Origin: Torreya grandis
Taxonomy: Eukaryota; Streptophyta; Pinopsida; Cupressales; Taxaceae
Length of the DNA: 64,000 nucleotides
Reading direction: 5' to 3'
NCBI GenBank assembly: GCA_037957365.1
Contig: JARHVA010000639.1
Coordinates: 950,501-1,014,500 of the forward strand
Positions 13,201 to 26,016 of this stretch are shown here, in pieces. Below the pieces are notes generated by a model. The model was not told where the DNA came from. It made no database searches and worked only from the letters and a program-made list of their open reading frames with translations. Each line of letters starts with the position of its first letter. The stretch's first letter is position 1. The translations under genes and the position numbers were made by a program.

Positions 13201-14990
13201 GAATGCATTCCCACTTAATAATTTTCAATTTCGTCTGCATAAGGGTTTTGAGAGGGTTTTTAGTGCCTTAGATTGTTCATAAAATTATGATGTTAAAACT
13301 CCAAAAAAATACCATTGAGTTTGAGAAATAAACCCCCTTCAACCATACCAAACTCCTTGGGTCATCATGCATTCCCTCTATATATGTGTGAGAATAAGGA
13401 GTTAGCCTCTTGAGCTTTTCTATGTAATCTGAATACCCCTTAGAGATATTTAGGTCAAAATGACCAATTTTAGGTTATTATATGCAGATTGATAGGTCTA
13501 ACAGGTCTTAAAATTTACCTTAAATGTTCTCAAATTGGTTAGGAATGTCATATAGACTTCTAGATGAGTTTGGGCCCTTGTAGGGTTTAGGCCTAGTTTA
13601 GTCCTAATAGGCATGATTATATGTAACTAAGTATATCACCCACCTATAGTATTTTAAGGGATATAGATGCCTATTATATATTTATTAATATTTATATCAA
13701 CTTCATAAATCATCTCACCATGTTCCTTTACTTTCATCTCATCCTTTCATCATGGATGCAAAGGTCTAAAGATTAGCTTTCAATTAGAGTGCCCTCTATC
13801 TGAGATAGAACAAAGGGCATCTACCCTATTTATACGAATGAAATAAATTCATAGGGAGATTACATAGGTAATGAAAATAATATATATAAATTCCCAAATA
13901 TAGATCATACTCCAATATTATTCAACATCAAAATATCTAAATACTAGATTTTATACATGTGATTGATCAGGATTGTATGCAGTATTCTAACTAGACTGAG
14001 TTTGAGGTTTAGTATTATAGGTTAGGGTACCTAAATATTGAGAACACATATATATTTATCATAATAAATATTAATTTTTTTTCCATTATATCTATCCATC
14101 ACACATTCCTACATATTTCCAAACTATAGTTATCCATGAGCTAGCACTAGTTTGCACTCAGACTATAGGTTCACTTCAAGGGAAATTAAGGGTTCCTATA
14201 GAGGAAATGTTTAGGGAATATATTAAATCCCATTTAATCCATTTTATGTCATTAGGATCATATTATTCCACACCTCTATTCATCATCCATCTATCATCCT
14301 TCCTTGTTTAGGCTAGTCAACTATTTATATGACTAGGTCACATGTAGGTGATCTTTAGGGAAGAATAGGAGATTCATATAGGTGTCAATTGGGTTTGAAC
14401 ACTATATTATAAGTTATTATTGAATTAATTAATAAATTTATCACTTATTTAACTCATCCCATAATTACATACCATACTCTCATATATTAACCTCCAATGC
14501 ATTAGATGTTTGCAAGTCATAGGCTTCTTTAAGCTCAAAACACTGTGTATCATTGAATGCCTACAGTGAACACTTGTATAGCTTGGGAGTCACTAAATAT
14601 TCATTAATTATTTATTTTAAAAACTTCACCTCATGAAAATAATTTAATTATAAGCTTATGACAATATCATGAACAACTAGATCCATTCAGTCCTCAAGAA
14701 ACTTCACCAACAAAGCTTAAAAAGTGATGCAGGTTACCTTTGAGGAACTTTCTCAACTTTGCACCTGCATACATTTTTTTTGGGGGTATTATAACTATTA
14801 TATTAAATTTTAGTGATTTTATAATCACATCCAAGTCTTGATTTTGAATATCGACTATGCCTTCGGTGTTAAATGACCTTCCCTATTTTGTACATGACTG
14901 CATATGACTATATATTATGGAGTTTTGATCAGTTTTTACCTATGGTCTTGAGAAACTCACTTTCAAACATTATCATATTATTTAAATTAA
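10229..14990 (-). repeat. E1 5' LTR, first part
   Basis: On the plus strand it starts TGTCACC, which is the end GGTGACA of the LTR on the element strand. It matches the 3' LTR except for an extra segment at about 11230-12680, which may be original LTR lost from the other copy or a later insertion. It is interrupted at 14990 by E2 and resumes at 38801. No coding was seen. Confidence 0.65.
11230..12680. other. 1.45 kb segment present in only one E1 LTR
   Basis: Homology with the 3' LTR is lost after the block around 11220 (matching about 4490) and resumes around 12690 (matching about 4515). The segment is AT-rich, has no convincing frame and no clear terminal repeats. A deletion from the 3' LTR is as likely as an insertion here. 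Confidence 0.5.
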
Positions 14991-15660
14991 AATAACTTGG
15001 ATGAACCCTATGATAATAGGTTTTATATGCCTCTAATCCAAGTGGAAAAATTGGGACATCTCACTTGCTGTGGGTGAGCAAACTTGTGAGATGAACCTCT
15101 AGATAAGGGCTAGTTCCCTTTGGTGTATCATTCAACCATATGTTCCTAATAGTAACAATTTGGGGGTTGAAAATAGTTAATAATATAATGAAAATTAAGC
15201 CTAATATATGGAGGTAATACACCATATCAATTTGATGACTTCCAACCACTTGCATTCCACACTTGAGACCAAAGAACCAACTAAAACATACTCTTTCCCA
15301 AATCTATGTCTTCTTGCATCAATATTACATTGTGGGGTCCTAGATGATATACAAGGTTAGGAGGAATATAAAAAATTTCTTGAATCAATTTAATGAAAAT
15401 ACTACTCACTTAAACCATGAGCATCTCTTGAAACACTTCACACACCCTACTAGAAGAGGCTGCAAATAGGAAAAAGAATGAAGTACAATGCTAAAGAATC
15501 CATAATCTTCACTAAGCAAATTCAACATTAAAATAGATAAAACTATGAAAATTAATGAGAGAGGTAAAAAATTAGTCATTTTATTTATCATAATGTGTAA
15601 AATTGACCAGGTCTTTTCCATACTCAAGTGGAGCATGCATACAATGCCAAAATGGCCAAC

Positions 15661-15668
15661 TCTTATAG
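15661..15668 (-). promoter_or_regulatory. E2 LTR 1 TATA box
   Basis: The minus strand reads CTATAAGA, next to a short GA tract on the plus strand. A possible poly(A) signal AATAAA follows on the minus strand near 15580. The identical box is kept in the other two E2 LTRs (22850-22857 and 34271-34278). Confidence 0.5.
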
Positions 15669-18600
15669 AGTTTGAGAGAGAGAGAAAAAAAAAGAATTCC
15701 AAGGGTCAATTGGACATGTTTCAAGTTGATAATTTAAGTTATACATGCATGGGAATATGATATTGGTATAAACATTCAAGTTTAAGAGCAACAAGTGTCA
15801 AACTAAGTCATCAAAGTTAGGCAAAATGGCACAAAACTCCTCTCTTTACATAGAAAAAATGCCTTCATGATTAGGCATGTTTAAATGTATTTTAACTAAT
15901 CTCGGACAGGTCCAATTATTTTTATATAAGGGGAGGATATCATTCATGAATCTCCATGCATTGGATGCATGTCTAGTATTCTGGAAATAACTGGTAGAGA
16001 GCCATAATCATATGTTATCCTAAAAACTACCCTTCCATGCACCCTATACACTTGGTTTCCAAATTGGCATTAGTTGTCCATGAAAATAAATGGTATGGAG
16101 TTAATAAAAATTTTAAAGACCCTAAATTTCCTTGGAATCATCATGGGTACCTTAATATCACTTCACTTGAAGATTTTCTCCCCTCTCTCTAGATTGTGCA
16201 TTACACTAGTTTTGACTGGCTAAAATCAAGGACCTATTTGAAGAACTTTTATATTTATTAATGACATTAAATGAATATTTTTGTTTATATAAAGTGTAAA
16301 TATTTCACACAAACTTTGTTTCATATCTTAATTCATCCTATATCTTGCACAACACACAAAATAGTGAGAAAAAACCTATTTCTTCCCCTGTCCATATAAT
16401 TACGTACAAAAAAATCACATGGATGTGATCATAATGGATTTTTAAATAAATTATATACATAAATAAGGTTCAAATTATTCCATTTGGTGGTACATTTAGG
16501 CTCATTTTCACTTCTAGGTCTCAAACAAAGTTTAAAGAGGGTTTTTGAGTGATCTAGACTCTTAATTTTTGTTCATAAAGAATAGACATTGGAGTCATTT
16601 ATAAATGAAACTAATGGATTATTAGGGATATAATATATCTTTTATTGAATATCTCTAGGTCCCATGCAAGAGATGATGGAAGTTCCAAGCATTTGAAGTT
16701 GACCATTTGAGCCATTTTAGGCTTTTCGTGAGGGTTTGGGAGCTTCTAAGCCAAGAATTGACTTTATGATGCATTTATTTGAAAAAAAATGGCTCCAAAA
16801 ATTTTATATTAACTCAATAATAATTTTTATATCCTTATATTATCTCCTTAATCTCCAAAAATGAAAAATCGCCCTTGTTTAGCACTAGGCTTAGACCTTG
16901 CCAATAGGCCTGCTTGCCATTTGAGACCCGACTTGACACTCCAATGGATTAATTTGAACTTTGATGGCTCCAAAAAATCTCGTGATCCCCTGAAAAAAAT
17001 TTACAAATTATTTTAATGCATGTAAAATACCAAAAATGAGAATGACCCCCAATTTGGCTTTTAGGCCTAAGGATTCCCTTCACCCTTGACTGTAAACCTC
17101 CTTGGTTGGAATAAATTGTATTATTCCAGAACCTAAAATAATTTTTTATAGATTTATTTATGTACCATATATCTTATAAAATCATACAATTTCTCTTTCT
17201 ATCCTTTTGGTTCAATATTTCATCATTTCCCCCAAAACTGGCACCTTCATGCACACTAAACGTGACCTTGTTCTGAGACAAAATAATGGGTGTTTTATTT
17301 ATTTACCTTGGAAAAATAATTATTCTATATTGATATATAAGTTATAATGGTACTCTATACCAAATTATATCTCCTAAATCCTCTATTTGACCCCCCCAAC
17401 TCATCACATTTGCAAGGAAGACTTTTTGAAGATGGCTGATTGTCAGGGTAAGCAGGGTTAACTATACTTTGGAGAGAAAAGTGATTTAATTAATATTTAT
17501 TATGAAATTTTATGGATTTTAAATTATTATTATGACCTATCCAATCCATATATATCATTATTTTCCCCTTAAACACCTCTTTTCTCTTGGGAAACATGGA
17601 TTAGACCTTGACTACCCACAAGGAGAAACCTTGTTTTATGCTAGATGTAGGTTATGTTAAGTTTGTTTTATGTTTTTGTAACACAATAAAAACATTATTT
17701 TATATTGAAAAGCTCAAAAATATAGTAACCTTACCATTTTTATAATCCAAACTCACTCTCTTGCACTAGTTCACCCTTACTCTCAAGATTAGGCCATGCT
17801 CCTTAAGGACTGAGACATGCCCTTAGAGCCTAGTTGTAGGTTATGGTTGAAGCTTGGTTTGATGTTTTAAATATAATTTATTCACATTTACTATGTAATA
17901 ATACTCCCAATTCTTTCATATTTTCTATAATTCCTTCAGACCCATAATTCCATGTTTAGGTCCTTAACAAGTACTCCTCTACCCTTTACTGTCCCAGTCA
18001 TGATTTGTCATGCCTGTAGGTGTATCGTGACAAGAATTAGATCTAGTTCATGTTGTATATGGGTTAATATTGAGTTATTTGAGGTAATTTATCACTTATG
18101 GAACTTTTATCCTCTTTAATAACTCAAAAAAATGTCTAAATCCCAACTTTCACCTCACTGCCTATATACCTTTGACTATGTTTTGTGATTTTAGGCTCCA
18201 TGTAGGTCTATTGGAGTTCTTTTAGGTCATGTTATTGATTGGATATAGGAAAATCTTATTCAAGTATAGTTTCCTCCAAGTTTCTATCTTCACCTCAAAC
18301 CTTCAACTTACTTCATTATATGCCTTATTTGAAATCTTATTAAGGCCTACTATAGGTGTGTTCTCAGGCCTGTACAGATAGGGGAAGGTATTTGTGTCAC
18401 TTGAAACATCAACTTCACTTTGTATTTATCACCTTGGTCCATGATTACTCTTTGGACTTGTTTCAATGATTTAAACTTTATATCATAGTTTATAACTTCC
18501 ATATGAGGTGTGAAATCAACTTTTTCAACGATACCTTGTAGATATCACTATCATAATTTAGTGATTTTTGACAACTTTTGAGGCTTTGAAACTCCATCTT

Positions 18601-19870
18601 CCTGTCCTCCTTTTGCCCCCAAAATTGGTAGGGTTGTATTATCTAGACAAGGATAAAAAATCAAGTCATTATGATATTTAAAATAATTTTTGAAACCAAC
18701 ATACATCATTCTAAAAAGCCTTCAGGACCTCTATTTGGTCAATTTTGGGACGAAGAACCCAAATACAGTCAGCTCATATTTTGAAGTGGCAAATTTCACG
18801 TATGTGGCATCTTAACCTATATCACATGCAATATAAGATCCTTTGGTCATGTTGTATCTTAAAAAATGAATTCCACCATGTTTTCACCATTAAAAGCTCT
18901 GTAAAAACCTCCTAGAGAAGGTGATTGTCAACATTCTACAGATGGGGCAGTGAGCAAGGAAACTAGGCAAATTAGCTTTGAGGGAGTAGCTAGTTTGATA
19001 TCTCAAAATGGAAATTCAATGAAATAACCTTAAAAAAATGAATCCAATATAATTAACACACTATATGGATCTCCTTTCCATGTTTTAAAACTCAAGTTTC
19101 CCATATTTGGCTACCAACTTGAAAAAATAAGCATAATTGGAACTCTCCTTCAAGTGGCATTGAAAAAGAAGTGTTGGATTATTGAAAAACCATGGAGAGG
19201 ACCTTATTCACACCTAGAAACACCTCATCAAACTCATAGAGGTCCCTATATTAATAAAAATAAGAAACATATGCAAACTTACACGCCTCTTGAATGCAAT
19301 TCCATAAAAAGTTACCTAGAGTGTAGAAAGGAGGAGCCACCAATCTTAGAGTTCTTGTTATGTATGTGAAGTGCACTTAGATTAATATCCACCTATAGAA
19401 TCATTTCCATTAACTCCAACTATAGATCTCATGGTGAGTGTTTGAAATTTCCCTTCCTTTGCTTTCTAATGGAGAAAGAAGAGAAATGAGTTGTAGATGC
19501 AATTTTTTGTGCAACAAATGAGAACCAAACATGGATATGATCTGTGAGGAGGTGAAGAGTCACACCACCACATGTAGCTTAGGAAGTCTGTACAAGTGTT
19601 AAAAAATGCCTATTTTTTAGGGAAGAATGCTTCTTACCTGATGAACCTAACTTATAACTATCCACTGCCATGATCCTAACATGACCCACATTGAAACTAA
19701 CCTTGGTGTCAAATTTTATGGCATAAAAGTAAGTACAAGTCATTTAATAGGCTAAAAGGTGGAAAAAGACCCTTTTTTCACATGAGAACTAATAAATGAC
19801 TAGCTTATGACTTGTGATAACATTGAAACATGATAAATTCCATATTAGGATAAATTAGACACAAATGGAC

Positions 19871-19901
19871 CTTTGACCAAGTTTGACAAGGTTTGACTAG
19901 G
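19871..19901. promoter_or_regulatory. TTTGACC cluster in E2 LTR 1 (possible W-boxes)
   Basis: Three TTTGAC units follow one another (TTTGACCAAG, TTTGACAAGG, TTTGACTAGG). TTGAC followed by C or T is the core bound by plant WRKY factors. The cluster recurs in the other E2 LTRs at 31300-31340 and 38614-38642 with different unit numbers. Function is inferred. Confidence 0.35.
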
Positions 19902-20058
19902 GCATTTTAAGGAAGATGAGATTCAACAAAGACTAAGACATGGCTAAGTGAGATAATAGACTAACATGAAACCTAAAGGGACATATGGGAACCTTATTTA
20001 AAAAGTTCAAAATGATAGGGGTTGACCTTATTTGACTAGATGTCAAATTTGGTCAACA

Positions 20059-20316
20059 ATTTGACAATTCCTAGAGGTAACATGCTTGCCTATGTTAAAG
20101 ACTAGTATACTTATCCTATCCATTGGAAAAGGGAGTCAGAGCATGTTTGGAAAACATCAGGAGATGACCTTGAAGTGACCAATAAGAAAATAATTCTACC
20201 TCAAACACACAAAGGGAAATAATAACATAAAACAAATACCTAACAAAAAATAAGTAAGGACACACTTGTGCTACTAAGCACTTAGGGAAGCAAAACACAA
20301 CACAACTAAAAGTAAA
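20059..20316 (-). promoter_or_regulatory. E2 polypurine-tract region and 3' untranslated segment, copy 1
   Basis: This lies between the decayed frame and LTR 1. The minus strand next to the LTR reads TTACCTCTAGGAATTGTC, similar to E1. The rest shares blocks with E1 and E4, such as CACTTAGGGAAG. Confidence 0.45.
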
Positions 20317-22010
20317 CTAATATGTACATCTAACCTGATACATATTTCCTACTCTTGGATCAAATGGGAAACTCCTTAGGTCTCCTTCATGGCAAGAAAC
20401 CTCATGATGGTAACCAAGTAGTTTATAGGAGTGATAACTTGGTGATTCACCCTTCTTGTTTGCCATCTTGATTGGAATGTATTCCAATGCATCAGGTTTA
20501 AACATGTCTTCCATATCCATGTACTCATATTACTCTTTAAGACATGTTTCATGCTAGTCATTCATGTTGATGTAGTCCATCAATGGATCAATGGCTACAA
20601 GCTCATCATTGTAGGGCTCATTTGTCTCATGACCCTCTTGGAAAGAATCATGAACCAACTCATCCTTTTCTATCTCTTTGGGAAGCTTGTCAAATTGGTT
20701 TATTGCTTAATCATATATCTCTTGAGGAAAGGTGGCTGGTATGATATTTAAACTAAGACAAAAAATTTCTAACTCATCCCAAAACATATCATTTTCTTGC
20801 TCAATAACTCCTTCAATGCCTCTATTAAACCATTTTTATTCCTCTACTTCTTGTTAAAAAACAAGAGTCTCCAGCTGCTCTACAACATGCTCTTGAACTT
20901 GATTTAACTTAGTTCCCATGTCTTAGTCATTTTTTTCATCAAAGCAATAAGAAGGTTCATCAAATAGAGAGGGAGAGAGTTCACCATGCTTACATTCCTC
21001 ATCATCCAATTTTGACAAGTGAAGTTTGTCAATCTCAACTTCATATTCTTGGAACATTTTCATGTAGGTGTGACCTATGTCTTCTCCTTGAAACATGCCA
21101 CTTTCAAGAGTCACTTCTTCAAACTTAGTCTCATGACAACCTCTTAGAATATCCACCTCTTAAGCTATGATTTGACCATGTTATTCATCTTGATAATGCT
21201 TTCCACTTCATGCTTATGATGGTAATCACCATGATGATGTTCATATGGAGTACTTATGACAATCTCATCTTCATTGTCACTCATGATAGCCTCTTGATCA
21301 GCCAAGAATTGTATTTTCTCTTGCTCACTTGCCTCTGTCAAAACATGTTCTTCTTTAGGATGGAATGAAATGAAGGGTGAATGAATAGGTTCATGAATTT
21401 GAGGTGGAAGAGCTGAGATATGGAAGGGAGTGGAAGGTGAAGGAAATAAATATGGAGTTTGAGATGATGGAGAGGACTTAGGAATGGACTTTAAAAAGAA
21501 GCAAGCACTAGTGAGCTCAAATGGAAGTCTACTCTTGGGCTGGTTGGAAGGAGTAACATTCATATAAGTAGGAAACTCACTTTTCCAATGATGTCCTTGC
21601 ATATAGTTCATGGGAACTTCCTCTTTCACATGACAAGGCTGATAGGAATATGTTTGAGGATGATAGGAATCAACATATGAAGGGTAGGGCTCAAATTGGA
21701 GCTGGTAACAAGGCATTTCTTGGTAACCATTCCCATAGGATTGCCCAACATCTTGATGATGAATATGAATTGATGAAAAAGAATGATCATAGGATTAACA
21801 AAGGCCATATTAAAGCTGATGAAGGTCATATTAGACCTGATAAGGATCAAAACAAGGTTGATAGGGATCAAAATCAAGTTGACCAAGCACTTGTTCACTT
21901 TGAAGAGGAAGAGGCAAGACTTGAAATGTCTCACCCACTTATAGAGGGAAAAAATAAACATCAAGACCAACCTTGAAAGCTTAATTTGGAAACCAAGACA
22001 TAGAAAAATC
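20317..22010 (-). pseudogene. E2 internal frame of unknown function, copy 1
   Basis: Minus-strand frame broken by several stops. The start side holds DFDPYQPCFDPYQ and a run rich in Tyr, His and Gln (about 21890-21720). An open stretch of 183 codons follows (21716-21165), starting MPCYQLQFEPYPS, with EEVPMNYMQGHHWKSEF, a Pro/Ser-rich middle and an acidic, His-rich end. A further acidic stretch lies at 21156-20923. The last part (20520-20317) contains MFKPDALEY and ends with FPFDPRV. No retroviral enzyme or zinc-knuckle motif was found. Copy 2 at 31770-33450 keeps the same order, so the frame is ancestral to the element. I do not recognise the family. Confidence 0.6.
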
Positions 22011-24990
22011 TATGAACAACCTTCAAATGGAATACCTAGCTACTAAACCATCTGATTCAACCTCAGAGTCACCATTGGTGCTTGGGAAAGTGTTTCCTAA
22101 GGCTGATGTATTGAAGGACAACACCAAAAAATCTTCCAACTCTTAGAACTCATGTCCCATTAATCATGCAAAAAATTATTTTCACTTGGATGCAATCTAT
22201 GAGAAGAGTGTTTCTAGGCCTCTAATCCAAGTGGCAGAATTGGGACATCTCACTTGTTTTGGGTGAGCAAACTTGTGAGATGAACCTCTAGATAAGGGCT
22301 AGCTCCCTTTGATGTATCATTCAAGCATATATTCCTAGTAATAACACTTTGGGGATTGAAAAGAGATAATAATATCATGGAAATTAATCCTAATATATGG
22401 AGGTGATACACTAGATCAGTTTGATGACTTCTAACCACTTGCATTCCACACTTGAGACCAAAGAACCAACTAAAACATACTCTTTCCCAAATCTATATCT
22501 TCTTGCATCAATATTACATTGTGGGGTCCTAGATGACAGATAAGGTTAGGAGGAATAGACAAAATGTATTGACTGAATCTAATGAAAATACTACTCACTT
22601 CAACCATGAACATCTCCTAAAACACTTCACATGCCCTAAAAAATGAGGCTATAAATAGGTGAAAGAATGAAGTACAATGCTAAGGAATCCATAGTCTTCA
22701 CTAAGAAAAATCAACACTAAAATAGAGAAAACTATTAATATTCATGAGAGAGGTAAAAACTTAGTCATTTTATTGATCAGAAGGTGTAAAGTTGAGTAGA
22801 GCTTCACCATACTCAGGTGGATCATGAATACAATGCTAAAATGGCCAACTCTTATAGAGTTTGAGAGAGAGAGAGAGAGAAAGAATTCCAAGGGTCACTT
22901 GGACATGTGTCAAGATGAGAATTTAAGTTATCCATGCATGGGAAGAAGATATGGGTCAAAAAATTCAAGGTCAAGAGCAACAAGTGTCAAACCAAGTCAT
23001 TAAAGTTAGGTAAATGGCACAAAATGCCTCTCTTTGCATAGAATAATTGCATTTATGATTAGGCCTATTTGAACATCTTGTAACTAATTTAGGATAGGAA
23101 AATGATTGGGATGTAAGGGGATGATCTCATACATTCCTCTCTATGCATTGGATGTATGCTTGGTCTTCTAGAAATAATTGGTAAAGAGCTATAATCATCT
23201 GTTGTCCTAAAAATTTCCCTTGCATGCACCCTATATACTTGGCTTCCAAATTGGCATAAGTTGTCCATGAAAATATATGGGAGGGAGTTAATAAATTTTT
23301 TAAATACCCTCCATGGACTTGGAATCATCATGGGTACCTTAAGATCACTTCACTTGAAGATTTTCTCCCCTCTCTCTAGCTTGTGCATTAGGCCAGTTTT
23401 GACTGGCTAAAAGTAAGGACCTATTTGAAGAACTTATAGGTTGATTTATGATATTAAATGAATATTTTGGGCTAGGTTATATTAAGTGTAAATTTCCACC
23501 CAAACTTTGTTTCATCTCTTAATTCATCTTATAGCTTACACAACACACAAAATAATGATAAAAAACTTATTTCTACCCCTATTCGTACAAAAAATCACAT
23601 GGATGTGATATTAATGTAGTTGTAAACAACTTATCTTAAGAATTAAGGTTCAAATTCCTCCATCTGGTGGTACCTCTAGGCTCATTATCACTTCTAGGTC
23701 TGAAATAGGGTTTAAAGAGGGTTTTTGGGTGATCTAGACTCTTAGCATTTGTTCATAAAGAACATATGTTGGAGTCATTTCTAAATTCAAATAAGGGATT
23801 ATTAATGACCTCATCTAAATTTTATTGAACATATCCAGGTCCCATGCAATATATGATGGAAGTTCCAAGCATTTGAAGTTGACCATTTGAACCATTTTAG
23901 GCTTTATGTGAGGGTTTGTGAGCTTCTAAGCCAATAATTGACCTTATGATGCATTTATTTTTAAAAAAATGGCTTAGAAACTTTTATATTTAACCAATAA
24001 GAATTTTCCCATCCTTATATTATCTAATTAATATACAAAAATGAAAACTCACCCTTGTTTGGCATTAGGCCTAGACCTTGCCAATAGGCCTGCTTGCCAT
24101 TTGAGACCCAACTTGACACTCCAATGGGTTAATTTCACCTATGATGGATCCAAAACATATCATGTGCCATTTAAAACATTTTACAATAAATTGGAAGGCA
24201 TGTAAAATACCAAAAATGAGAATGACCCCCAATTTGACTTTTAGGCCTAAGGATTCCCTTCACCCCTAACTACAAACCTCCTTTGTTGGAAAAACTTGTA
24301 TTATTACAGACCCTAAAGTAATGTTTTATAGATTTATTTATGTCCCCTCGAACATATAAAATCATATGATTTCCTTTTTTGTCCTTCTGGTTCAATATTT
24401 CATCATTTTTCCAAACCTGGCACCTTTATGCACACTAAAAGTGACCTTATTTTGAGACAAAATAGTGGGTGTTTTACATATTTAACTTGGAAAAATAATT
24501 ATATTATAGTGATATATAAGTACTAAGGGTAATTTTTACCACATTTTATCTCCTAACTCCTCTATTTGACACCCCAACTAATCACATTTGCAAGGAAGAC
24601 GTTTTGAAGATGGTTGATTGTGAGGGTAAGCAGGTTTAACTATACTTTAGAGAGAAAGGTGATTTAATTGAGATTTATTATGATATTTTATGGATTATAA
24701 ATTATTATAATTCCATATACAATCCATATTTATCCTTATTTTCCCCTTAAACACCTCTTTTCTCTTGGGAAACATGGATTAGGCCTTGACTACCCACAAG
24801 GAGAAACCCTGTTTTATGCTAGCTATAGGTTCTTTTAAGTTTGTTTTATGTTTTTGAAACACAATAAAAATCTGATTTTACATTAAAAATATTAAAAATA
24901 TGGTCACATTACCATTTTTATAAGACAAACTCACTCTCTTGCACTAGTTCAACCTTACTCTCAAGATTAGGCCATGCTCCTTAAGGACTG

Positions 24991-24995
24991 AGATA
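24991..24995. repeat. E3 target-site duplication, left
   Basis: AGATA, repeated exactly at 29227-29231. The uninterrupted sequence in LTR 3 reads GAGATAGGCCC at the same place, which confirms the insertion point. Confidence 0.9.
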
Positions 24996-26001
24996 TGATA
25001 GGACCTAGGCTCACAAACTCTGATACCAATTGTCAGGATCCCTACTCCTTCAGAGTACACTTTATTACCTTTGTATAAGCAACTAAACATGAAATTTAAC
25101 TAGAAGTAAAATGTAACTAGAATTTAGAAACAACACAGAATATGAGAGACAATACAACCTTGTATTAATACTCTTCCAGAAGGAAATACAATGAAGAAAT
25201 CACACTCTTCCCACACCTCTAGGGCATACCAGTAATTATCCCTCAATAGTTCTCTCTCTCAATTACAAACTAATCAAATCAAACATAGAGTTGTTTTTTC
25301 AACCAGTCAGTAACAATACTGCCAGTACACCAACCAGTAAGTGACAATCAACTCAACTGTTGTTGCCTACTTCCAGTACCAACGAGTACACCACATACTC
25401 CAAGTAGATCTCCCTGCTCTTGCTATCTATTGTGTTGTAGATCTCCTTTGACCTTGCTACCCTGTAGATCTCCTTTGACCTTGCACACACACACACACAC
25501 CTATAGATCAACTGACCTTACTTACCATGTAGATCTCACCTGATCTTGCTACACCACAGATCAACCTGGTCTTGCACACCTGTAAACCTAGATCTTACAC
25601 TCGAGAAGAACCCTTGTCTTTGCCTATCCAAGTCCTTATGATTCTCCAATCTTAAAATACAGCCCCATGGGTCTCTTAAATAGATCCCATACAAATAATA
25701 ATTAGACTTCTTAATTACAATAATTAGAAATGCAGACTCAAGACTAAAATTAATCTTTTACATGCAAACTAACTGTCCGTCTAAAATTAGACCAGTTTTG
25801 GAAATACATGCAAATGCATGCACACACAGGTTACCGACGTCGGTTCCTATCTGACTGATGTTAGTCGACCCCTGACCGAAGTTGGTTACTATGAACACTG
25901 AAGATGACCGACATCGGTTGATTAGACTGACGTCGGTTGCTCTGCAACTCAACAACCTCCTCCATTTGCATCAGTGAAGCTTTTAGCTCCATAACCTAAT
26001 A
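24996..26001 (-). repeat. E3 3' LTR
   Basis: Plus strand starts TGATAGGACC and ends CCTAATA, where the expected CCTAACA is kept in the other LTR. It contains a short CA tract (25487-25501) and about five copies of a motif close to ACCGACGTCGGT at 25830-25945. Confidence 0.9.
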
Positions 26002-26016
26002 ATCTCCCACTTAGAG
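26002..26016 (-). promoter_or_regulatory. E3 polypurine tract
   Basis: The minus strand reads CTCTAAGTGGGAGAT immediately before the 3' LTR. AAGTGGGAGAT is the usual plant copia polypurine tract. Confidence 0.88.

Larger units (their letters stand above)
14991..20058 (-). repeat. E2 LTR 1
   Basis: About 5.07 kb, matching the other two E2 LTRs along their length. It has a TATA box at 15661-15668 (minus strand CTATAAGA) with a short GA tract beside it, and a TTTGAC-rich cluster near 19871-19901. No coding was seen. The end at 14991 has lost the expected TG/CA dinucleotide through mutation. Confidence 0.75.

Noticed and set aside
21626..21976. 114-codon minus and 108-codon plus frames over the E2 internal region
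   Set aside because: The minus frame is a hydrophobic out-of-frame reading. The plus one is the complementary shadow. The frame kept in both E2 copies is the PYQPC one.
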